From JBGTLW01 sp964614575 (GTDB lineage Bacteria > Planctomycetota > Phycisphaerae > Phycisphaerales > Phycisphaeraceae): 6,362 nt of DNA. The stretch covers positions 1 to 6,362 of the forward strand of contig CAZTLX010000229.1 in NCBI GenBank assembly GCA_964614575.1, read 5' to 3'. Each line of letters opens with the position of its first letter. Within the stretch, counting starts at the first letter, position 1. The position numbers were made by a program, and so were the translations under genes. The notes beneath the pieces were generated by a model that saw nothing but the letters and a program-made list of their open reading frames with translations, did no database searches and was not told the DNA's origin. This document shows, piece by piece, positions 1 to 5,413 of this stretch.

Positions 1-12
1 AAGAGGAATGCC

Positions 13-738
13 ATGCCCGATACACCCGACCTGAGCCCCGCCGCGATCGCCGCCCGCATCGACCACACGCTGCTGCGGCCCGAGGCGGATGATGCCGCGA
101 TTGATACCGTCTGCGCCGAGGCGTTGCAGCACGGCTTCGCGTCGGTCTGCGTGAACGGCCGATTCGTGCCGCGCGTCGCGTCGGTGCTGGTCAAGTCGGC
201 GGTGAAGACATGCAGCGTGGTCGGCTTCCCGCTGGGCGCGATGCGCGGTGAGATGAAAGCCGCCGAGGCCCAGGCCGCGTGCGACGACGGCGCGGACGAG
301 ATCGACTTCGTCGCGTCCCTGCCGATGCTGATGCAGGGCCGGCGCGACGCGCTGATCGCGGAGTGGTCCGCCATCGTCGCCGCCGCCCGGCGCAGCAACG
401 ACAAGGTGGTGGTCAAGGCGATCCTCGAGACGGCCGCGCTGATGGCGGGCGTGGACGAAGCGGGAGCCGAGTCACGCATCGCCCTCGCCGCCGATGTGGC
501 GCGGGAAGCCGGCGTCGATTTCATCAAGACGTCCACGGGGTTTCATGCCGCGGGCGGCGCGACCGTGGAGGCGGTCGAGCTCATGCGTAAGCACGGCCGC
601 GGCTTGCAAGTCAAGGCTTCCGGCGGCATCCGCACGCGGGAAGACGCGGTCGCGATGATTAACGCCGGCGCCGACCGCCTGGGCTGCTCCGCCGGCGTCG
701 CGATCGTGACGGGGGGCGCGGGGACGGGGAGCTATTAA
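13..738 (+). CDS. deoC: Deoxyribose-phosphate aldolase (DERA)
   Basis: This class I aldolase reversibly splits 2-deoxyribose-5-phosphate into glyceraldehyde-3-phosphate and acetaldehyde, feeding deoxynucleoside carbon into central metabolism in the cytoplasm. The 241-residue product is a complete TIM barrel of normal bacterial length. Visible family motifs are IDHTLL (16-21), VGFPLGA (70-76), DEID (95-98), FIKTSTGF (170-177) and VKASGGIR (200-207). By comparison with E. coli DERA, K172 is the Schiff-base lysine, and K201 and D98 are its catalytic partners. The protein ends in Tyr (GTGSY), like the C-terminal Tyr of the E. coli enzyme that helps proton transfer. The ATG at 13 is supported by an AGAGGA Shine-Dalgarno at 2-7; an out-of-frame ATG at 8 is ignored. 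No other deo or nucleoside-catabolism gene is visible nearby, though the window begins just upstream. The assignment is very secure. Confidence 0.97.
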   Translation: MPDTPDLSPAAIAARIDHTLLRPEADDAAIDTVCAEALQHGFASVCVNGRFVPRVASVLVKSAVKTCSVVGFPLGAMRGEMKAAEAQAACDDGADEIDFVASLPMLMQGRRDALIAEWSAIVAAARRSNDKVVVKAILETAALMAGVDEAGAESRIALAADVAREAGVDFIKTSTGFHAAGGATVEAVELMRKHGRGLQVKASGGIRTREDAVAMINAGADRLGCSAGVAIVTGGAGTGSY

Positions 739-1079
739 AACCGCCATGTCGCGGAGGCCGCCGAGTCCAGTGAGGTGAAACACAGATGGCATCAAGGTCA
801 CAGATTATGGATGAGCCAATAGACACCGACCGCTGATCATCGCATCGATAGCCACCTCTTAAAATCGTGTCGGCCAAACGAGCTGGCCGCTCGCGTTTCG
901 CGAAATGGACGCGCCCAAGTGCGGCCCGCAATGTAGTGGAATACCCCCGGTTCATCGCACGGGACGCAACCATGATCGCTGATCGCGGGGCGATGATTGT
1001 CCACCAGATGGAGGGTTATATTCGGGTTAGATTGAAGCGGTCGGGGCAAAATAGAAGATGAATCGGGGGTTATTATGTG

Positions 1080-1108
1080 TTGACACGATGTGGCGGGTTG
1101 CTTACTCT
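1080..1108 (+). promoter_or_regulatory. Putative sigma-70-type promoter of the PEP-CTERM gene
   Basis: An exact TTGACA -35 box lies at 1080-1085. After a 17-base spacer, TACTCT at 1103-1108 is a weak -10 match (3 of 6). Transcription would start near 1115, giving a leader of about 55 bases before the ATG at 1169. The spacing is ideal but the -10 is poor, so this is a candidate only. Confidence 0.4.
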
Positions 1109-1117
1109 TTTGATGCG

Positions 1118-1134
1118 GAGGCCTAAGAGGTCTC
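1118..1134 (+). promoter_or_regulatory. Small hairpin in the 5' leader of the PEP-CTERM gene
   Basis: GAGGCCT (1118-1124) can pair with AGGTCTC (1128-1134) across a 3-base AAG loop, giving seven pairs including one G-U. It would sit at or near the 5' end of the transcript from the promoter above, about 34 bases before the start codon. That position would suit an mRNA-stabilising end structure, but this is inference and a hairpin this small can arise by chance. Confidence 0.3.
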
Positions 1135-1168
1135 ACATTTCGCTGAAAACTCGAGGGAAGGGAACGAG

Positions 1169-1963
1169 ATGTTGTTCAAAGCAGGGCTGGGTATGCTGGT
1201 TGGTGTTGCCGTGGGCACGTCGGCGATGGCGGAGTTGACGCCGATTCAGACGGCCAACTTCACGGGCGGTGAAGTCACCGAATCGGGTGACCAGAGCGAA
1301 ACGCAGGTCCGGGCCAGCTACACAACGCCGATTACGGGGTTGCAGAAGTTCGACCCGAGCCTGGGCACGTTGACGGCCGTGCTGCTGTCGATCCAGGTCG
1401 ATGCCACCGCCTCCGTGACGCTCTTTTCCAACGACATCACGGACGACCAGGAACTGTTTACCCTCCAGCATGTCGATCAGCCCTCAAAGACGTTCGTACA
1501 GACGCAGATCGCATACGTCAACGGAACTACCACGCGGTTCGTGGCGATCACTTCGGGGAACCTGGGCACGACCGGCGGCACGGGCCTCGATTCCGACGAT
1601 TACAGCAATCCGGACTTTGAATACACCGACTCCTCAAGCATTAACTATGGCGGGTTCGCCAACGGGGGCTCGACGCCCCGGACGGGCCAGATCAACAGCA
1701 CCGACAGCTTTTATAACGCAGCCGATTTCGTTGGTGTCGGCGAGGTGACGTCACTGTCGGTGACCGCGTTCACCAGCATCGATCTCGATGAGACGTCTTT
1801 CACCCTCGATAACCTGAGCTCGGCATTCATCACCGCCTTCGCCCGGGTCGAATCGGGCGACGTGTCGTTGCAGTACGAGTACACGCCCATCCCCGAGCCC
1901 ACATCACTGGCCATGACCGGCACGTTGGCCGCGTTGCTGCTGCATCGTCGGCGTCAGGCGTAA
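1169..1963 (+). CDS. Secreted PEP-CTERM protein, probable choice-of-anchor E family
   Basis: This is a 264-residue exported protein. Residues 1-21 form a Sec signal peptide with a hydrophobic core (GMLVGVAVG) and an AMA cleavage site before E22. The mature part is Thr/Ser/Gly/Asp-rich, has no cysteine and looks all-beta. LQKFDPSLGTLTAVLLSI (58-75) matches the start signature of the choice-of-anchor E domain. The C-terminus is a PEP-CTERM sorting signal: PEP (242-244), a short hydrophobic stretch (246-258) and a basic HRRR tail (259-262). In known systems an exosortase recognises this signal and the protein is moved to the cell surface or extracellular matrix; no exosortase gene is in the window. 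The ATG has a good Shine-Dalgarno (AAGGGA, 1158-1163, 5-base gap). It appears to be a single-gene unit. The biological role is unknown. The PEP-CTERM call is firm; the domain family is recognised from memory and less certain. Confidence 0.88.
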   Translation: MLFKAGLGMLVGVAVGTSAMAELTPIQTANFTGGEVTESGDQSETQVRASYTTPITGLQKFDPSLGTLTAVLLSIQVDATASVTLFSNDITDDQELFTLQHVDQPSKTFVQTQIAYVNGTTTRFVAITSGNLGTTGGTGLDSDDYSNPDFEYTDSSSINYGGFANGGSTPRTGQINSTDSFYNAADFVGVGEVTSLSVTAFTSIDLDETSFTLDNLSSAFITAFARVESGDVSLQYEYTPIPEPTSLAMTGTLAALLLHRRRQA

Positions 1964-2048
1964 CGCCGGGGAAACAGCCGCTTAGCCGGGCAGAACGAGG
2001 TATTCGAAGGGGTCTGAGGGTCTGGTATATCCCGCCAGGCACTTGAGA

Positions 2049-2078
2049 CGCCGGGGTTCTTTTCGCCATCGCCCGGCG
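2049..2078 (+). terminator. Terminator-like hairpin after the PEP-CTERM gene
   Basis: CGCCGGG (2049-2055) pairs perfectly with CCCGGCG (2072-2078) across a 16-base loop. No T-run follows; the G-rich repeat starts almost at once. It lies 86 bases past the stop codon. It may end transcription or protect the 3' end, but without a U-tract it is not a classical intrinsic terminator. Confidence 0.3.
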
Positions 2079-2080
2079 GG

Positions 2081-2172
2081 TCCGGAGGTCGCCGGGGGAA
2101 CTTGCGGGGGTCGCCGGGGGAGCTTCCGGGGGTCGCCGGGGGGAACTTCCGGGGGCTTCCGGGGGGGATTCT
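2081..2172 (+). repeat. G-rich ~22-bp tandem repeat upstream of kdsA, potential G-quadruplex
   Basis: Three imperfect units lie at 2081-2102, 2103-2124 and 2125-2147, followed by two short partial units to 2172. Each unit has the form TCCGG(A/G)GG, TCGCC, a G5-6 tract, then A(A/G)CT. On the + strand this makes seven G-tracts of at least five: 2094-2098, 2106-2110, 2116-2120, 2128-2132, 2138-2143, 2151-2155 and 2161-2167. They are separated by loops of 7, 5, 7, 5, 7 and 5 bases. This fits the usual G3+N1-7 quadruplex pattern with tracts to spare. The repeat ends about 16 bases before the kdsA start. Bases 2139-2156 match 5477-5494, in inverted orientation, exactly. Confidence 0.85.
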
Positions 2173-2181
2173 TGGTTTAAT
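2173..2181 (+). promoter_or_regulatory. Putative extended -10 promoter of kdsA
   Basis: TGG followed by TTTAAT (2176-2181) forms an extended -10 element (TGN plus a 5 of 6 match to TATAAT) in otherwise G-rich DNA. No -35 box is present; that position falls within the G-tract repeat. Transcription would start about 2187-2189, at or next to the kdsA ATG at 2188, implying a leaderless message. This fits the lack of a properly spaced Shine-Dalgarno: the G6 run at 2182-2187 touches the start codon. Confidence 0.35.
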
Positions 2182-2187
2182 GGGGGG

Positions 2188-3000
2188 ATGCAGACGATTT
2201 CGATTCAGGATGTGACGATCGGGGCGGGGCGGCCTTTGACGATTATCGGCGGGCCTTGCCAGGCGGAGAGCGAGGAGCTTTGCCTGCGGGTCGGCGAGGC
2301 GTTGCGCGACCGCTGCGCGGAGCTGGGTCTGGGCTACATCTTCAAGGCCAGCTTCGACAAGGCGAACCGTTCGAGCATCCACACTCAGCGTGGGCCGGGG
2401 CTGGACGCGGGGCTGGCGCTGCTGCGGCGTATGGGTGAGAAACTCGGCGTGCCGGTGACGACCGACGTACACGAGCCGGGGCAGGCGGCCCCGGTCGCGG
2501 CGGTGGTGGACCTGTTGCAGGTGCCGGCGTTCTTGTGCCGCCAGACCGATCTGCTGGTCGCGTGCGCGCGGACCGGCAAGGCGGTGAACGTGAAGAAGGG
2601 CCAGTTCATGAGCCCCGGCGAGATGCGCAACGTCATCACGAAAGTATCCGAAGCAGGCGGCAAGGAATTGATGCTCACCGAGCGCGGCACGTTCTTCGGC
2701 TACCACCGATTGGTCAACGATTTCATCGGCCTCGGCGACCTGATGGACCTGGGCTGCCCCGTCTGCTTCGATGTCACCCACTCCACCCAGCAACCCGGCG
2801 GCGAGGGCACCCACACCGGCGGCCGGCCGGATCGCGCCCCCCTGCTCGCCCGCGCGGCGACCGCGGCCGGCGTCCACGCCCTGTTCATCGAAACCCACCC
2901 CGAGCCAAGCAAGGCACTGTCCGACGGCGCGACGATGCTGCCGTTGGAGCGGACGCTTTCGTTGCTGGGGGATTTGGCGCGGTTGAGTGGGGCGATGTGA
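2188..3000 (+). CDS. kdsA: 3-deoxy-8-phosphooctulonate synthase (Kdo-8-P synthase), metal-dependent class
   Basis: The enzyme condenses phosphoenolpyruvate with arabinose-5-phosphate to give Kdo-8-phosphate, the cytoplasmic step toward the Kdo of lipopolysaccharide. The 270-residue product is full length. Clear motifs are GGPCQAES (21-28), FKASFDKANRSS (52-63), TTDVHEPGQ (91-99), VPAFLCRQTDLL (112-123), NVKKGQF (134-140), LTERGTFFGY (163-172) and ETHPEPSKALSD (235-246). Compared with Aquifex aeolicus KdsA, the four metal ligands are all present: C24, H198, E235 and D246. The H-E and E-D spacings (37 and 11 residues) equal those in Aquifex. E. coli-type enzymes have Asn in place of this Cys, so this is the metal-dependent class. 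The ATG at 2188 gives a normal N-terminus but has no well-spaced ribosome site. The next Kdo genes (kdsB, kdsC, kdsD) are not in the window. The convergent glycosyltransferase may also serve the envelope. Confidence 0.96.
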   Translation: MQTISIQDVTIGAGRPLTIIGGPCQAESEELCLRVGEALRDRCAELGLGYIFKASFDKANRSSIHTQRGPGLDAGLALLRRMGEKLGVPVTTDVHEPGQAAPVAAVVDLLQVPAFLCRQTDLLVACARTGKAVNVKKGQFMSPGEMRNVITKVSEAGGKELMLTERGTFFGYHRLVNDFIGLGDLMDLGCPVCFDVTHSTQQPGGEGTHTGGRPDRAPLLARAATAAGVHALFIETHPEPSKALSDGATMLPLERTLSLLGDLARLSGAM

Positions 3001-3021
3001 AAAAGATTTGCAAGGCTTTTT
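3000..3021. terminator. Weak A/T-arm inverted repeat after kdsA
   Basis: AAAAAG (3000-3005) and CTTTTT (3016-3021) are perfect inverted arms around a 10-base loop, overlapping the last base of the kdsA stop codon. The run of T at the end resembles a terminator tail, but the stem is nearly all A-T and weak. If used, it would act together with the stronger stem at 3038-3072. Confidence 0.25.
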
Positions 3022-3037
3022 AGTGGATCGGGAATAC

Positions 3038-3072
3038 CCCGCCGAAGCTCCGCTGCGCTGCGCATCGGCGGG
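3038..3072. terminator. Strong stem-loop between convergent kdsA and glycosyltransferase genes
   Basis: CCCGCCGA (3038-3045) pairs perfectly with TCGGCGGG (3065-3072). The loop continues an interrupted stem (3047-3048 with 3062-3063, 3050 with 3060, 3052-3053 with 3057-3058), so most of the 35 bases can fold into one rod. It lies 37 bases past the kdsA stop and 16 bases past the stop of the opposing gene, the right place for a two-way terminator. Neither strand has a T-run after it, so it may instead be a REP-like palindromic repeat. Confidence 0.5.
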
Positions 3073-3088
3073 CTTGGGGGGGGCACCG

Positions 3089-4273
3089 CTATGAAGAGAG
3101 CATCTTGTCGTAGATTTGGGCGTAGGCGTTGAGCATGGCCCGGCGGGTGAAGCGTTGTTCGACGCGTTGGCGGGCGGCGGTGCCCATGCGTTGGCGCAGG
3201 TCGGGGTCGCGCAGCAGGAGGGTGAGGTTGTGGGCGAGGGTGTGCGTGTCGCGGGGCGGGCACAGCAGGCCGGTGGAGCCGTGGACCACGACCTCCGCGT
3301 TGCCGCCGACGCTGGTGGCGACGACCGGCAGGCGGCCGGCCATGGCTTCGAGCAGGGTGGGCGCGACGCCCTCGGCCAGGGAGCTGAGCAGGCACACGTC
3401 CGCCCCCGGAAGCAGCGCATCGACATCATGGCGCTGGCCTAAGAAGAGGCAGTGGTCGGCGACGCCCAGGTCCCACGCGAGTTGCTCGATCGCCGGGCGT
3501 GTCGGGCCGTCGCCCACCAGCACGAGCCGGGCGTCGGGCAGTTGATCGTGGACGCGGGCGAAGGCGCGTAAGGCGGTTTCGTGGTCTTTTTCCGGCGCGA
3601 AGCGGGCGACGTGGATGATGACGCGCTCGGTGTGGCCGAGCTTGAGCAGTTGGCGGGCGACGGCGCGTTCGTCATCGGAGCCGTGGTCGAAGCGTTCGGG
3701 GTCGATGCCGGTGGGGATGATGGTGATGCGGGCCGGGTCGATGCTCTCGAAAAGCTGCAGCGCATCGCGGACGTGCTCGGCGGCGGCGGTGATGTGATCG
3801 GAGTCGCGCAGGAGCGATCGGCAGGCCAGGGCGCGGGCGGGTCGGCGGCGGTCGTCGAGCGGTCGGCCGTGGTCGGTGTAGAGGATGGGCGGTCGGCGGG
3901 CGCGGCAGCGTGCGACGCCTGCGGCGAAGCAGGGCGCGAACTGGTGGGCGTGGAGCAGGTCGATGCGGTAGCGGGCGATCGCCTGCCGCAGCCGTACGGC
4001 GCAGATCGGCCCGGGCCCCAGCCGCGCCGGCTTGGCCGAGGCCCGCAGTTGGATGACCTTATGGTCGAGACCGATGAGCTGCTGGCCGAGCACGCCGGTG
4101 GGCCCGAGGGAGAGGAAGATGAAGCGGTAGCGGTCGGCCAGCGTGCGGGCGACGTCCGCGGCCAATTGATCGGCCCCGGCCAGGTCGAGCCGATGAACGA
4201 CGTGTCCGATCGTAGGCCGCGGGTCGGTCATGATGGGCCAATGGGGGGCTTGATTCTGCGTCCGGCTCGCCAT
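3089..4273 (-). CDS. Glycosyltransferase family 4 (GT-B fold)
   Basis: This is a retaining, nucleotide-sugar-dependent glycosyltransferase, cytoplasmic or loosely membrane-bound, of 394 residues. The N-terminal acceptor domain begins IGHVVHRLDLAGADQLAADVARTL (22-45), with LLHAHQF (106-112) and TDHGR (133-137) further on. The C-terminal GT4 donor domain has IIPTGIDPERF (185-195), VARFAPEKDHETALRAF (222-238), LVLVGDGPTRPAIEQLA (250-266), and the E-x7-E motif E301-GVAPTLL-E309, followed by PVVATSVGGNAEVV (316-329). K229 and the two glutamates match the usual donor-binding residues. The first 14 residues look unconserved, so the true start may be the ATG at 4231; neither start has a clear Shine-Dalgarno. 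It converges with kdsA and diverges from the LysR gene. The family is certain. The sugar and acceptor cannot be read from sequence; an exopolysaccharide or LPS role is inferred from kdsA next door. Confidence 0.92.
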   Translation of the reverse strand: MASRTQNQAPHWPIMTDPRPTIGHVVHRLDLAGADQLAADVARTLADRYRFIFLSLGPTGVLGQQLIGLDHKVIQLRASAKPARLGPGPICAVRLRQAIARYRIDLLHAHQFAPCFAAGVARCRARRPPILYTDHGRPLDDRRRPARALACRSLLRDSDHITAAAEHVRDALQLFESIDPARITIIPTGIDPERFDHGSDDERAVARQLLKLGHTERVIIHVARFAPEKDHETALRAFARVHDQLPDARLVLVGDGPTRPAIEQLAWDLGVADHCLFLGQRHDVDALLPGADVCLLSSLAEGVAPTLLEAMAGRLPVVATSVGGNAEVVVHGSTGLLCPPRDTHTLAHNLTLLLRDPDLRQRMGTAARQRVEQRFTRRAMLNAYAQIYDKMLSS

Positions 4274-4365
4274 GAGCCGGGTTCAACGGCGAAGAGAATC
4301 GTGTTCATAGCTGATTGACGACACAAAACTTACCTCACCCCCGCCCGCCCCGCCACCGCCCGCGG

Positions 4366-4387
4366 CGGCCGCGTGAGCCCGCGGCCG
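4366..4387. promoter_or_regulatory. GC-rich perfect hairpin in the divergent gap
   Basis: CGGCCGCG (4366-4373) pairs with CGCGGCCG (4380-4387) around a 6-base TGAGCC loop, in a run of C- and G-rich DNA (4338-4393). It borders the AT-rich island that holds the LysR promoter. There is no T-run. It might insulate the two divergent genes or block antisense transcription; its role is unknown. Confidence 0.4.
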
Positions 4388-4393
4388 GGGGCG

Positions 4394-4408
4394 GTATATC
4401 AGATATAC
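4394..4408. promoter_or_regulatory. Perfect palindrome, candidate LysR-type operator
   Basis: GTATATCAGATATAC is a 7-bp perfect inverted repeat around a single central base. It contains the T-N11-A pattern (T4395, A4407) typical of LysR-family binding sites. It sits 16 bases upstream of the TTGACA of the LysR gene, in an AT-rich island between divergent genes, as expected for an autoregulatory site that could also affect the glycosyltransferase gene. That the adjacent LysR protein binds here is inference. Confidence 0.6.
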
Positions 4409-4423
4409 TAATATTGCAACAGA

Positions 4424-4451
4424 TTGACATAATGCCGCCTAATGGTAACAT
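4424..4451 (+). promoter_or_regulatory. Putative promoter of the lysR-gltB unit, leaderless
   Basis: An exact TTGACA (4424-4429) is followed after 16 bases by TAACAT (4446-4451, 4 of 6 match to TATAAT). Transcription would begin about 4457-4459, on the start codon of the LysR gene. No Shine-Dalgarno at useful distance precedes that ATG (GGGG lies at 4454-4457, almost touching it). Together these suggest a leaderless transcript. Confidence 0.5.
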
Positions 4452-4458
4452 CCGGGGT

Positions 4459-5412
4459 ATGCACGCGATCCGGTTGTTCGCCGACGTGGCGCGGTATCAC
4501 AGCTTCTCCCAGGCGGCGAAGCTGCACGGTATCACCCAGTCCGCGGCCAGCCAGCGTGTGGGCCAGCTTGAGAAGCGGCTGGGCGTGCAATTATTGGACC
4601 GATCGGTGCGGCCGTTGGAACTGACCGCCGCCGGGAAGATCTTTTTGGAGGGCTGCGACGACGTGCTCCAGCGGTACGACCGCCTCGAACGCAAGATCTG
4701 TTCGATGAAGGACGACCCGTCGGGCACCGTCCGCGTCGCGGCGATCTATTCGTCGGGCATCGAGCTGCTCGAGCGTATCCGCCATGCCTTTGAAGAAGCG
4801 CATCGGCGGGTCGATATCGAGATCACCTACCTCAAGCCGGATGAGATCCATCGCCTGGTGCTCGACGGCGGGGCCGACCTTGGCCTGGTGTCGTACCCCG
4901 AGCGGTTCAAGAAGGTGAAGGTCATCCAGCTGCGCGAAGAGGTGATGGCGGTGGTCTGTGCGCAGGGCCACCCGTTGGCGGGCCTGGGTTCGGTGACCCC
5001 GGCGCAGCTCTCGCCTTACACGATGGTGAGCTTCGATCTGGACCTGCCGGTGGGTCGGCGGATCAAGGCTTATCTGAAGGAGCACGGCTCCTCGCCGGAG
5101 ATCACGCACTGTTTTGACAACCTCGACACGCTCAAGACGGCGGTGTCGGTGACGGAGAGTTTCGCGATCCTGCCCAAGCGGACGGTGATCCGCGAGGTGG
5201 AGGCGGGGTCCCTGGCGATGGTGGAGCTGACGCCGACGCTCGTGCGGCCGATCGGGGCGATCCACCGCGCACGATCGCACCACGGCGGGGGGCGTTCACC
5301 CCTGCCGCCGGCGGTCCATGCATTTGTCGAACACCTGGTCAAGTCGGCCGGGCCTGAAGTGGACGTCGTCGGGACGCTGACCCGCGATGTTGAACTGATC
5401 GGGACGAGATAA
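4459..5412 (+). CDS. LysR-type transcriptional regulator, candidate regulator of gltB
   Basis: This is a 317-residue DNA-binding regulator of normal LysR length. The N-terminal winged helix-turn-helix covers about residues 1-60: FSQAAKLHGITQSAASQRVGQLEKRLG (16-42), then LLDRSVRPLELTAAG (45-59). A linker helix (about 64-84) leads to the effector-binding domain (about 88-295), with GTVRVAAIYSSGIELL (89-104), GADLGLVSYP (138-147) and VSVTESFAILPKR (229-241). The start at 4459 is chosen because the HTH begins right after it. An in-frame extension up to 4315 would add 48 Pro/Arg-rich residues and run through the hairpin, operator and promoter. The gltB ATG follows the stop after one base, so the two genes are almost surely co-transcribed and perhaps translationally coupled. 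B. subtilis GltC, also a LysR protein, controls glutamate synthase, which supports a similar role by analogy. The effector is unknown. Confidence 0.94.
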   Translation: MHAIRLFADVARYHSFSQAAKLHGITQSAASQRVGQLEKRLGVQLLDRSVRPLELTAAGKIFLEGCDDVLQRYDRLERKICSMKDDPSGTVRVAAIYSSGIELLERIRHAFEEAHRRVDIEITYLKPDEIHRLVLDGGADLGLVSYPERFKKVKVIQLREEVMAVVCAQGHPLAGLGSVTPAQLSPYTMVSFDLDLPVGRRIKAYLKEHGSSPEITHCFDNLDTLKTAVSVTESFAILPKRTVIREVEAGSLAMVELTPTLVRPIGAIHRARSHHGGGRSPLPPAVHAFVEHLVKSAGPEVDVVGTLTRDVELIGTR

Positions 5413-5413
5413 C

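Larger units (their letters stand above)
739..1168. other. 430-base gap without a convincing gene
   Basis: No open frame here has a credible start, ribosome site and protein-like composition together. A 64-codon frame at 867-1061 starts with GTG, lacks a Shine-Dalgarno, and gives an Arg-rich low-information peptide. Visible elements are a hairpin at 871-889 (CGGCCA, 7-base loop, TGGCCG), a perfect 10-bp palindrome TTTCGCGAAA at 896-905, and the promoter and leader hairpin of the downstream gene (listed separately). Base composition looks less GC-rich than the flanking genes. No clear intrinsic terminator follows deoC. The stretch could hold a decayed gene or a small RNA, but nothing in the sequence shows either. 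Confidence 0.5.

Noticed and set aside
867..1061. Possible 64-residue small protein with GTG start
   Set aside because: No ribosome site, Arg-rich composition, and competing open frames on the other strand. Nothing separates it from chance.
2081..2172. CRISPR array
   Set aside because: The tandem units are adjacent, with no unique spacers of 25-40 bases. This is a short tandem repeat, not a CRISPR.
2180..2182. Alternative kdsA start at the ATG eight bases upstream
   Set aside because: It is out of frame with the KdsA reading frame.
1954..3429. 491-codon open frame on the minus strand
   Set aside because: It crosses the end of the glycosyltransferase in the wrong frame, the whole of kdsA in antisense and the G-rich repeat. 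Its composition is Arg/Pro/Ala noise.
3581..4318. 245-codon open frame on the plus strand
   Set aside because: It is antisense to the glycosyltransferase, whose motifs on the minus strand are clear. It has no recognisable motif and only the Gly/Ala/Val/Asp bias of a shadow frame.
4315..4458. 48-residue N-terminal extension of the LysR protein
   Set aside because: The extension is Pro/Arg-rich, is encoded by hairpin, operator and promoter sequence, and precedes a normal LysR HTH start. The ATG at 4459 is preferred.
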